NCBI GenBank assembly: GCA_018712705.1
Contig: DVGM01000034.1
Location: forward strand, 1-64,000
From: Aphodousia faecalis
Lineage (GTDB): Bacteria; Pseudomonadota; Gammaproteobacteria; Burkholderiales; Burkholderiaceae_F
Length of the DNA: 64,000 nt
Reading direction: 5' to 3'
Of the stretch, positions 26,391-33,459 are shown in pieces. Each line of letters opens with the position of its first letter. The stretch's first letter is position 1. Below the pieces are notes generated by a model, which had not been told where the DNA came from, ran no database searches, and was given only the letters and a program-made list of their open reading frames with translations. The position numbers and the translations under genes are program-made.

Positions 26391-27658
26391 TGAGTAACGA
26401 CAAAGAAAAGATCAAATCCTTACTAGGCGGCGATGATGCTCAGGGGCGTTCGAAAAGAAAAACTTGGGCACTGGGGGCCGCCTGTGTGGCAGTGGTTGCG
26501 GCTTTTTCCTGGTGGATGGGCAGCAAAGACGCGGGACCGCGGTATTTAACTGAAGCGGTTACTCAAGGCGTACTGCAGGTTGAGGTGACGGCTAACGGGA
26601 CGCTTGAAGCTGAACAAAAAGTGACGATTGGCTCAGAACTGTCCGGGATTGTTGAGAATGTTTTAGTTGATGTAAACGATCCTATTAAGCACGGTCAGGT
26701 GCTAATTGAACTTGATACAGCCAAATTAAAGGCTTCGGTTGAAAAAGCAAAAGCGGCCTTGGCCAGTGCACAAGCAGCGCAGAAAGAAGCCGAGGCAACA
26801 CTCAATGAGGCGAACGCTAAATATAAAAGACTTCTTAATGTGAGAAAACTTTCGGACGGAAAAACACCGGCTCAAACCGAATTGGATGAACAGGCAGCCG
26901 TTGTCGCTCGCGCACAAGCTTCATTGGATACTGCCGGCGCTCAAATTCAAACAGCTCAGGCTGAATTGGAAACCGCTCAGACGGATTTAACGAAAGCCTA
27001 CATTTCTTCACCTATCGACGGTGTGGTTTTGGCTCGTTCCGTAGAACCGGGATACGCGGTGGCGGATTCTTTACAAGCTGTTGAACTTTTAACGTTGGCG
27101 AGTGATCTAAAAACATTGGAACTTGAAATTGATGTTGACGAGGCCGATGTCAGTGTTGTGCAGCCAGGTCAGAAAGCGACGTTTACCGTCAGTGCATATC
27201 CCAACAAAAATTTCCCGGCGACCTTGACTAAAGTGGCTTACGGTCCCACGGAGTCAGAAACAAATGTGGTGACCTACACCGCTTATTTAAAGGTGAGCAA
27301 TGAGGAATTGCTTCTACGTCCGGGGATGACGGCAACGGCAAGAATTGTGACGGAAAAGCGCGATAACGCCCTGCTGGTTCCCAATACAGCATTACGATTT
27401 GCTCCTAGCGTATCGGCTAAGGGTTCCAGCGCGGTCAGTAGCCTCATGATGGGGCCTCCCCGTTCGTCTAACAAAGTCTCAAAAGAAGTCGGAGGCGTGA
27501 CCACACAAAGGAAAAACACCGTGTGGGTTTTGCGTGACGGCAGCGCTCAAGAGGTTGACATTATTACCGGTGCATCGGACGGAACGCGCACAGAAGTGGT
27601 TTCGGGCGATTTGAAAGCGGGTGACTTGGTCATTACGAGCCAGCTTCGGGCCAACTAG
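26387..27658 (+). CDS. MacA-like periplasmic adaptor (membrane-fusion protein)
   Basis: 423 residues. An N-terminal anchor (about 24–42) is followed by the lipoyl half-motif TANGTLEAEQKVTIGSELSG, a coiled-coil hairpin (about 105–200, rich in Ala, Glu and Gln), the second lipoyl half (AYISSPIDGVVLARSVEPG) and beta-barrel and membrane-proximal domains. A Ser-rich insertion (SAKGSSAVSSLMMGPPRSSN) lies near residue 350. The order and ABC partners place it in the MacA group rather than the RND adaptors. It overlaps the channel gene by four bases. Confidence 0.93.
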   Translation: MMSNDKEKIKSLLGGDDAQGRSKRKTWALGAACVAVVAAFSWWMGSKDAGPRYLTEAVTQGVLQVEVTANGTLEAEQKVTIGSELSGIVENVLVDVNDPIKHGQVLIELDTAKLKASVEKAKAALASAQAAQKEAEATLNEANAKYKRLLNVRKLSDGKTPAQTELDEQAAVVARAQASLDTAGAQIQTAQAELETAQTDLTKAYISSPIDGVVLARSVEPGYAVADSLQAVELLTLASDLKTLELEIDVDEADVSVVQPGQKATFTVSAYPNKNFPATLTKVAYGPTESETNVVTYTAYLKVSNEELLLRPGMTATARIVTEKRDNALLVPNTALRFAPSVSAKGSSAVSSLMMGPPRSSNKVSKEVGGVTTQRKNTVWVLRDGSAQEVDIITGASDGTRTEVVSGDLKAGDLVITSQLRAN

Positions 27659-27670
27659 CAAGGAGTGAGC

Positions 27671-28366
27671 ATGTCTGAAAAGATTCCATTGGTTCAGCTC
27701 ATTGATATTCATAAGCGCTACGGACAAGGCGAAGCTGCCTTTTTCGCCTTGCAGGGGATTGATTTCGTCATTGAAGAAGGTGACTTTGTTGCGGTGATGG
27801 GCCCCTCGGGATCGGGGAAGTCAACCTGTATGAATATCGTAGGGGCGCTTGATACGCCAACTTCCGGTCGTTACCTGTTTAAAGGGGCTCCGGTCGAAAA
27901 AATGAGTCACGACGAAAGAGCTTTGTTGCGCCGGAAATATTTGGGCTTTATTTTTCAGGGATTTAATCTTTTGGCGCGAACAACCGCACTGGAGAATGTC
28001 GAGCTGCCGCTTCTGTATCGAGGAGTGCCTCGTGAAGAACGCCATAAATTGGCCAGGCAGGCTTTGGACCGGGTGGGGCTTTTGAGATGGGAACACCATA
28101 CGCCTGCGGAATTGTCAGGCGGCCAACAACAACGTGTGGCCATTGCTCGGGCAATTGTGAGTAAGCCGTTGCTGCTTTTAGCCGATGAGCCGACAGGCAG
28201 CCTGGATACCAAACGAAGTATTGAAATTATGCAATTGCTCAAAGACCTCAATGAGCAAGATGGAATCACGGTTTCGCTTGTCACTCATGAACCGGAGATG
28301 GCGACGTTTGCCAAGAGGATCGTTCATTTCAGAGACGGTCGCATAGAAAGTGATCAGGGAGTTTAG
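27671..28366 (+). CDS. MacB/LolD-type ABC ATPase
   Basis: 231 residues. The ATG at 27671 is preferred over the GTG two codons earlier because AAGGAG at 27659–27664 is then six bases away. Walker A is GPSGSGKST, the signature LSGGQQQRVAIARAIV and Walker B LLLADEPTGSLD. This is the MacB/LolD/FtsE subgroup, whose partners are FtsX-fold permeases. Here the ATPase and permease are separate genes, unlike E. coli MacB, in which they are fused. Confidence 0.94.
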   Translation: MSEKIPLVQLIDIHKRYGQGEAAFFALQGIDFVIEEGDFVAVMGPSGSGKSTCMNIVGALDTPTSGRYLFKGAPVEKMSHDERALLRRKYLGFIFQGFNLLARTTALENVELPLLYRGVPREERHKLARQALDRVGLLRWEHHTPAELSGGQQQRVAIARAIVSKPLLLLADEPTGSLDTKRSIEIMQLLKDLNEQDGITVSLVTHEPEMATFAKRIVHFRDGRIESDQGV

Positions 28367-28368
28367 GT

Positions 28369-29574
28369 ATGTGGGGGAATGCTTTTATATTGGCTTTACG
28401 TCAAATATGGCGCAATCCCATGCGTTCGTTGCTGACGGTCCTCGGTATCGTTATCGGTGTGGCGGCCGTGATCACAATGGTGACGGTCGGAAACGGTGCA
28501 ACGCAGGCCGTTCGTGAGCAGATTGAAAGCTTGGGCAGTAACCAACTGATGATTCGTCCCGGACAGCGTATGGGGCCAGGCGGTTCAGCGGGCGCTCCGT
28601 CTTTTAAACTTGAAGACGTCGATGCAATTGCCAATCAAATCGCAGGAGTTAAAGCAGTTGCGCCTCAAAGACAGCAATCCATGACTGTTGTGGCCCAAGG
28701 GCGCAACTGGAGTACACAGGTTATCGGCAGTTCCAACCAATATTTCATTTTGGATAATCGGCAAATTAGACAAGGGCGCTATTTTGAGCCACAGGAAGAG
28801 CAGTCAGGGGCTGCTGTGTGTGTAATTGGGACAACGATTGAAAAGGAAATTTTCGGATCGTCTAATGCCGTGGGACAAATGCTGCGTACCGGTCAGTTTT
28901 CTTGCCGTGTCGTGGGTGTTTTGGAAAGCAAAGGACAGGCGGCTATCGGTGGTGACCAAGATGACTTGGTGGTCATGCCGATTCAAACCTTTCAACGGAG
29001 AGTCTCCGGAAACACAAGAGTTTCAGCTATTTTAGTGTCGGTTGATTCACAGATTGATCGAGCGTTGGTGACAGAAAGTATTCGTCTTTTAATGAGGGAA
29101 AGGCGCTCTTTATCCGATGCCGATGATGACAACTTTATGATTTTGGATACAGAAGAAATTGCTCGGAGAGTTTCCAGTACGACAGAAATCATGACGATGC
29201 TTTTAGGAGCAGTGGCCGCGGTTAGTTTGGTTGTCGGCGGTATTGGAATTATGAATATCATGCTTGTCAGTGTGACGGAAAGAACGCGAGAAATCGGTGT
29301 TCGTTTGGCAATCGGTGCATTGGAAAGAGAAGTTTTGATGCAATTTTTGATTGAAGCGGTCGTATTAGGAGCTATGGGCGGTGTTTTAGGTGTCGCGATT
29401 GCTTTTATCGGTTCTTTTGCCTTGGCAGCAACCATGGGAGTGCCCTTCATTTTTGATCCGAGCATCAATATGATTGCGTTCTTATTTGCGGCGCTGACCG
29501 GTGTCATTTTCGGTTATTTCCCTGCACGCCGGGCCGCCCAGTTGGATCCGATCGAAGCGGTGAGACACGAATGA
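28369..29574 (+). CDS. MacB-type FtsX-fold permease
   Basis: 401 residues. TM1 lies at about 18–40 (MRSLLTVLGIVIGVAAVITM), a periplasmic MacB core domain spans about 45–260, and three C-terminal membrane segments follow, with the FtsX signature MLVSVTERTREIGVRLAIGA between the first two. It starts two bases after the ATPase stop codon. With the preceding genes it makes a mechanotransmission-type pump that moves a substrate from the periplasm through the outer-membrane channel. Confidence 0.94.
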   Translation: MWGNAFILALRQIWRNPMRSLLTVLGIVIGVAAVITMVTVGNGATQAVREQIESLGSNQLMIRPGQRMGPGGSAGAPSFKLEDVDAIANQIAGVKAVAPQRQQSMTVVAQGRNWSTQVIGSSNQYFILDNRQIRQGRYFEPQEEQSGAAVCVIGTTIEKEIFGSSNAVGQMLRTGQFSCRVVGVLESKGQAAIGGDQDDLVVMPIQTFQRRVSGNTRVSAILVSVDSQIDRALVTESIRLLMRERRSLSDADDDNFMILDTEEIARRVSSTTEIMTMLLGAVAAVSLVVGGIGIMNIMLVSVTERTREIGVRLAIGALEREVLMQFLIEAVVLGAMGGVLGVAIAFIGSFALAATMGVPFIFDPSINMIAFLFAALTGVIFGYFPARRAAQLDPIEAVRHE

Positions 29575-30497
29575 TGAAAAAATTATTTTCGATATTGTTT
29601 TTAGGGCTGTTTTCGTTGGTTGCCCAATGTCAGACATGGCCCCAACAGCTCAATATCACTTACGTAAAGGCTCCGTTTAACATACAAAATATTGTTATGA
29701 AAAATCAGGGGCTATTGGAAAAAGAGTTCGCAAAAGAAGGTATCAAAATCAACTGGATACCCATTAAGGCCGGGCTGAATCAGGTTCGGGGAATGGCTGC
29801 CGGTGAGATTGACATGGTCGCAGCCATGAATACCAGTACATTGCTGATTGCTAATTCTGTAGGCAATCGTATTGTCATTGTTGATGGTGTGGCACACCCG
29901 GATGACACGTTTGCCATTATGGCTAAGCCCGAGGTTAAAAATATTGTTGATCTGAAGGGGCGACAGGTAGTCGGTCCCAAAGGGACAGTCTTGCATCATC
30001 TTTTAAGCGCTGCATTGAAAAGTTCGGGTATCGAAATGAAGGATGTCAAATGGGTATCAATGAATTTGCCTGCCAGTTTGACAACATTGTTGGGCGGACG
30101 GGCTGATGCGGCTTTATTAGCAGCGGGTGGGATTTTGGCTGCGGAAAAGGCAGGCTTTCATGCGCTCGTTAAAGCAAAAGGCTTAATTGAAACCAATTTA
30201 GTGCTGGCAGCAAGAGCTGATTTTGCAAAAGAATATCCCGACGTTGTCAGACGAGTGGCTAAAGTCAATCGACAGGCACTTCAATGGGCACTGAGCAATA
30301 AATCGCAAGCGATTGCCCTGGGAGCAAAAGAGTTGCAGCTCAGTGAAGAAGATGCTGCCAAGTTATTTGAGTGGTCACATTTTTACTCCGACCTTACACA
30401 GAAAGACATTGATGCATTACAGAACAGTCAACGGTTTTTATTGGAACAGAAAATGATGAATTGTTCCGTTGATATCAATACCTTAATCTTCAAATAA
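29571..30497 (+). CDS. Periplasmic solute-binding protein, SsuA/NMT1-like
   Basis: 308 residues with a Sec signal (KKLFSILFLGLFSLVAQ); the residue before the Cys is Gln, so lipidation is unlikely. The mature protein has the type II binding-protein pattern of aliphatic-sulfonate, taurine or nitrate receptors: LNITYVKAPFNIQNIVMKNQ, GLNQVRGMAAGEIDMVAAMN, DLKGRQVVGPKGTVLHHLLS and LLGGRADAALLAAGG. It overlaps the permease gene by four bases (ATGA), so it is translated with the pump, yet no importer permease or ATPase of the SsuBC class is present. A substrate-presenting role for the efflux system is an inference. Confidence 0.85.
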   Translation: MMKKLFSILFLGLFSLVAQCQTWPQQLNITYVKAPFNIQNIVMKNQGLLEKEFAKEGIKINWIPIKAGLNQVRGMAAGEIDMVAAMNTSTLLIANSVGNRIVIVDGVAHPDDTFAIMAKPEVKNIVDLKGRQVVGPKGTVLHHLLSAALKSSGIEMKDVKWVSMNLPASLTTLLGGRADAALLAAGGILAAEKAGFHALVKAKGLIETNLVLAARADFAKEYPDVVRRVAKVNRQALQWALSNKSQAIALGAKELQLSEEDAAKLFEWSHFYSDLTQKDIDALQNSQRFLLEQKMMNCSVDINTLIFK

Positions 30498-30524
30498 AAA
30501 GAGGGAAATCCTCGGATTTCCCTC
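30496..30524 (-). terminator. Terminator after pyrE
   Basis: GAGGGAAATC-CTCG-GATTTCCCTC forms a ten-bp stem 24 bases beyond the pyrE stop, followed on the minus strand by TTTTTATTTG. It abuts the end of the plus-strand binding-protein gene and may slow that transcript too. Confidence 0.85.
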
Positions 30525-30548
30525 CCAAAGAACCAATTGAATGGCAAA

Positions 30549-31220
30549 TTAATTTTCGCGAGTGGTGGCAATTAAGCCGCGGCGAGCAGCCCATGTCCAC
30601 GGCGTCTTGAGCCATTCCATGATGGTCGCCTTTTGCTCTTCGTTGATCATGCCCATTTCGACGGCTTTTTCAACAATGCGTTTGAACTCAATCATGCGGA
30701 AAACCTTGACGCCAGCTTCCTTAAAGAGTTCAGCTGTTTCAGTCATGTCGAAATTGGTGATGCTTACACAGTCGGTGACGATCGCGCCTTCTTCACGCAA
30801 TGTCTTAATGGCATCCAAGCAAGATAGACCGGTAGAAATATGATCTTCAATGATCAAAACACGTTTGCCCTTTACGCTGCCGCCTTCGATACGGTCTAAG
30901 TCACCATAAGTTTTGGCGCGTTGGCGAACGTAAATCGTCGGAACGTTCAAACGATAGGCAAGAGCGGCGCTATGCGTAAGACCACCGGCTTCCACGCCGG
31001 CGATCACGTCATACTCCAAACCCCACTTGTCAATCAGCGAAGCCATGGTTTCAATGACATCATGCCAAGCATCCGGATGGGTGATCAGCTTGCGGTTATC
31101 AACGTAAATCGGCGTGACCAAGCCGGATTTCAAACGCAGGGGTTCTTCAGTTAAGAAAGCCACAGCGTTCAATGAGAGCAGATTCTCAATCAAAATGTTT
31201 TCAGCAAGTTTAGACGGCAT
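30549..31220 (-). CDS. pyrE: Orotate phosphoribosyltransferase
   Basis: 223 residues. PyrE joins orotate to PRPP to make OMP, the fifth step of pyrimidine synthesis. The PRPP-binding motif is RVLIIEDHISTGLSCLDAIK, in which the usual EDV(I/V)TTG-type loop reads EDHISTG; the catalytic-loop region is RQRAKTYGDLDRIEG. It follows the amidohydrolase by 18 bases on the same strand and probably shares its transcript and the attenuator at 32290–32325. Confidence 0.94.
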   Translation of the reverse strand: MPSKLAENILIENLLSLNAVAFLTEEPLRLKSGLVTPIYVDNRKLITHPDAWHDVIETMASLIDKWGLEYDVIAGVEAGGLTHSAALAYRLNVPTIYVRQRAKTYGDLDRIEGGSVKGKRVLIIEDHISTGLSCLDAIKTLREEGAIVTDCVSITNFDMTETAELFKEAGVKVFRMIEFKRIVEKAVEMGMINEEQKATIMEWLKTPWTWAARRGLIATTREN

Positions 31221-31238
31221 TTGTTCTTTCTCCTCTCA

Positions 31239-32252
31239 TTATTTCTTGATGGGCAACGGTTCATACGGTTCGAGACCCAAGGCCATGCGACCGTTGCGAG
31301 TAGCAATTTCAACCAAGTCTTCAAAGTTGTCATAGCGGCAGCCGGTGGCCATTAAGGTCAATTCATGCCACATGTCACCGCCGCTCCACGGAACCATAGC
31401 ATCGGCCACATTATCCACACCGATGGCTACACGAACGCCTGCAGGTACCAATTCATCAACCGGAGTCATGGAATTGTGCATCGGTCCGATTGCTTCCGTA
31501 CGCGGGGTGTCAATCCAGGCGGTCGGACAAGCAATCATCATGACGCCAGCTTCGCGCATCAGTTGGTAGAGGCGGTCGCGATACTTCTTGGAGTGAGCGG
31601 CAATAGAGATGCCATGCACACCAACCACTCGTCCTTGCAGACCAAATTCCATGGTCTTCATGCACATTTGTTCCGTTTCATATTCAACAGCTTGGTTGAA
31701 TTGGTCGACGTGGGCATGAACCATCTTGCCTTTTTCTTTGGCGGTGCCCATGATAATGTTCCAGGCCTCATCGGCTTTGCCAAAATCACGTTCGTCACGT
31801 TTGGGCAAAGCGCCGATGATGTCAACCAAATCAGCACCGATATCGAACCATTTACGGGCTTCAGGATCAATCACGCCTTTGAGTGTTTGGTTGGCAAATT
31901 TAACAGTCAACTGATCTTTGTAGTGTTCACGAGCTTTGATGCCGGCAATGATGGCACGGTCTTCACTTTGCGGATCGATGTCGACAAAGGTGCACAAGGC
32001 GGTAACGCCTTGGCTGATCATTAATTCAAACATTGTGCAAAAGCGCGTGTAGAAATCATCTACCGTTGATTCTCTTTTCAGGCGGTCCAGAGCGTCCCAT
32101 TTTTGCTGTAGAGTGCAGGTGCGGCGCATTTCCATAATTTCAGGACTTAGCGTGAAGGAACGGTCGGCGTGAGCGTGGGTGTTAACCCAACCACCGTTGG
32201 CTTTAATCATCGGCTCCAGCATGGCGCGGACAGTATTTGGAATTACGGTCAT
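31239..32252 (-). CDS. Amidohydrolase-family protein, cytosine-deaminase-like
   Basis: 337 residues. Metal ligands expected of the amidohydrolase fold are visible: HAHAD near the N-terminus, HAHVDQFN in the middle, VGVHGIS, and the Asp of GVDNVADAMVPW. The pattern HxHxD ... HxHVDQ is like CodA-type cytosine deaminases and their relatives. The length is shorter than E. coli CodA (about 425), lacking much of the small beta domain. Location directly upstream of pyrE points to a role in pyrimidine or related ring metabolism, but a specific substrate is not established. A purine-rich GAGAGAAGAG precedes the ATG. Confidence 0.82.
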   Translation of the reverse strand: MTVIPNTVRAMLEPMIKANGGWVNTHAHADRSFTLSPEIMEMRRTCTLQQKWDALDRLKRESTVDDFYTRFCTMFELMISQGVTALCTFVDIDPQSEDRAIIAGIKAREHYKDQLTVKFANQTLKGVIDPEARKWFDIGADLVDIIGALPKRDERDFGKADEAWNIIMGTAKEKGKMVHAHVDQFNQAVEYETEQMCMKTMEFGLQGRVVGVHGISIAAHSKKYRDRLYQLMREAGVMMIACPTAWIDTPRTEAIGPMHNSMTPVDELVPAGVRVAIGVDNVADAMVPWSGGDMWHELTLMATGCRYDNFEDLVEIATRNGRMALGLEPYEPLPIKK

Positions 32253-32289
32253 TGCTCTTCTCTCTTTAGCGGTTCAAACAAACATATCT

Positions 32290-32325
32290 AAAAAAACGGC
32301 AATCCTTAAAAAAGGATTGCCGTTT
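32290..32325 (-). terminator. Attenuator-type terminator ahead of the amidohydrolase–pyrE operon
   Basis: AAACGGCAATCC and GGATTGCCGTTT make a 12-bp stem, with seven A's on the plus strand giving a T-run on the minus strand. It ends 37 bases before the amidohydrolase start codon and lies inside the leader rather than after a gene, because ssb already has its own terminator at 32584–32615. Confidence 0.8.
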
Positions 32326-32401
32326 CGGAAACATTTTCCCCTCGAGCCAGACGTAAGGCTCGGCCGATTCGATTTCGGTAATGCAAGGGGAATAAACTCA
32401 T
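32306..32401 (-). CDS. Possible 31-residue leader peptide of the pyrE operon
   Basis: ATG at 32401 opens a 31-codon frame (MSLFPLHYRNRIGRALRLAR, then GENVSETAILF) whose TAA falls in the loop of the attenuator stem. A ribosome finishing this frame would cover the upstream arm and prevent the terminator forming, the geometry used in UTP-sensitive pyrBI and pyrE attenuation of enterobacteria. Upstream GGGTAGAG is only a moderate ribosome-binding site. The peptide is not recognised; the call rests on geometry. Confidence 0.45.
   Translation of the reverse strand: MSLFPLHYRNRIGRALRLARGENVSETAILF
32336..32392 (-). promoter_or_regulatory. Structured leader with a three-way junction
   Basis: A TTCCCCT/AGGGGAA closing stem encloses two hairpins: CGAGCC/GGCTCG with an eight-base loop, and CCGA/TCGG with a seven-base loop. 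The element lies just before the attenuator. It could be an aptamer, a pausing structure, or by-product of the leader reading frame, which it overlaps. It does not match a riboswitch class that I recognise. Confidence 0.4.
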
Positions 32402-32583
32402 TTGTACACTCTACCCGTTAGGGGGTTAAATACACAATTAACCCGCCATCTTACTCCAGAATGAAATAAAAAATCCAGCCAGTCAGTCAGATTTTTTATA
32501 ACTTCTTTTTAAACAATAAGATAGCTCTAGGAGTATAGCGCTATTCTTAGGCGAAGTTTTGTTGCCTTTGAATCAAGCGGCAA
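32402..32583. other. Non-coding stretch between the attenuator and ssb
   Basis: Contains no reading frame of note. GGGTTAA/TTAACCC at 32423–32445 can form a hairpin that on the minus strand precedes the leader frame, and could be a transcription pause structure. The operon promoter probably lies here, but no convincing −35/−10 pair was found. Confidence 0.4.
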
Positions 32584-32615
32584 TAAAAACGCCCGCTTAT
32601 GATTCGAGCGGGCGT
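32584..32615 (-). terminator. Terminator after ssb
   Basis: ACGCCCGCT and AGCGGGCGT form a nine-bp stem 24 bases beyond the ssb stop codon, followed on the minus strand by TTTTATTG. Confidence 0.85.
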
Positions 32616-32638
32616 GTGTCTGATACTGAGTTCAGAAA

Positions 32639-33142
32639 TTAGAACGGAATGTCTTCGTCAAGATTATCCAAACCGTTCACTGGAGCGGGCACGGGTTCCG
32701 GTTGGCGCGGCTGTTGATAGGTCGAAGCCGGAGCGTGTTCGGTGTGAACAGGAGCGGGACGGCGGGGAGCAGATTCAAAACCACCTGCGCCAGTGCCTTC
32801 ACTGCGTTCACGGTTACCCAACATCTGCATCGTTTCAGCGATGATTTCCGTTGAATAACGATCTTGTCCGTCCGGACCTTGCCATTTACGAGTACGCAGA
32901 CGACCTTCAATATAAACCGGGCGACCTTTGCGGAGATACTCGGCGGCGATTTCGGCTTGACGGCCGAAAAACACAACGCGGTGCCATTCTGTTTCTTCCT
33001 GAGGTTGACCGTTGGAATCTTTGTAGCGGCGAGAGGTTGCAACCGTAATTGTCGTAATGGCGGTACCGCCTTCAGCGGTGTAGCGCGTATCCGGATCACG
33101 ACCCAAGTTACCAATAATGATGACTTTATTTACCGAAGCCAT
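32639..33142 (-). CDS. ssb: Single-stranded DNA-binding protein
   Basis: 167 residues. The OB-fold begins MASVNKVIIIGNLGRDPDTR and includes EETEWHRVVFFGRQAEIAAE and GRPVYIEGRLRTRKWQG. A Pro/Gln-rich linker follows, and the C-terminus ends in LDEDIPF, the acidic tip that recruits replication and repair enzymes. It is a monocistronic gene with its own terminator. No SOS box was recognised upstream. Confidence 0.97.
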   Translation of the reverse strand: MASVNKVIIIGNLGRDPDTRYTAEGGTAITTITVATSRRYKDSNGQPQEETEWHRVVFFGRQAEIAAEYLRKGRPVYIEGRLRTRKWQGPDGQDRYSTEIIAETMQMLGNRERSEGTGAGGFESAPRRPAPVHTEHAPASTYQQPRQPEPVPAPVNGLDNLDEDIPF

Positions 33143-33459
33143 TTTCTTTCACTTCCAAAAAATAACAACACCGTTAAAACGGTATTTGATAAACACACCC
33201 AAAGGCTTCAAAGTGAGAAAACTCACCCGTTCGCATTCGAGACGTTTGGTGAGCATATTCAAAAATACGCTAAGCGCTAATTGTGTAGAAAGTTTGAAAA
33301 AATGTCCATACCGTCATAAAGGATTTTCTTGGCTTTATATGACAGTAGATCAAAAATATTACCTATCTTTGCGAAATTAATTTCTCGCTTTAAACGTAAC
33401 GAGAACTAAACACAAGTTAAAATAAACAGTTGTTTCAAAAAGACTCTAAAGGACTTCCT
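33143..33459. other. Intergenic region between ssb and larA
   Basis: 317 bases with divergent genes on each side and no credible coding frame. Visible elements are ACCGTT-AA-AACGGT at 33170–33183, GTGAG-AAAA-CTCAC at 33213–33226, and the spaced inverted repeat TTCTCG-N12-CGAGAA at 33382–33405 about 55 bases before larA, which could be an operator. AAGGA at 33449 is the larA ribosome-binding site. Confidence 0.4.

Noticed and set aside
30501..30524. Terminator of the pump operon
   Set aside because: The stem has no T-run on the plus strand but has one on the minus strand, so it mainly belongs to pyrE.
31365..32024. 219-codon plus-strand frame inside the amidohydrolase gene
   Set aside because: Antisense to a gene with intact metal-binding motifs; His-rich only because of mirrored codons.
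33170..33183. LexA-type SOS box upstream of ssb
   Set aside because: The ACCGTT/AACGGT repeat does not match the CTGT-N8-ACAG pattern.
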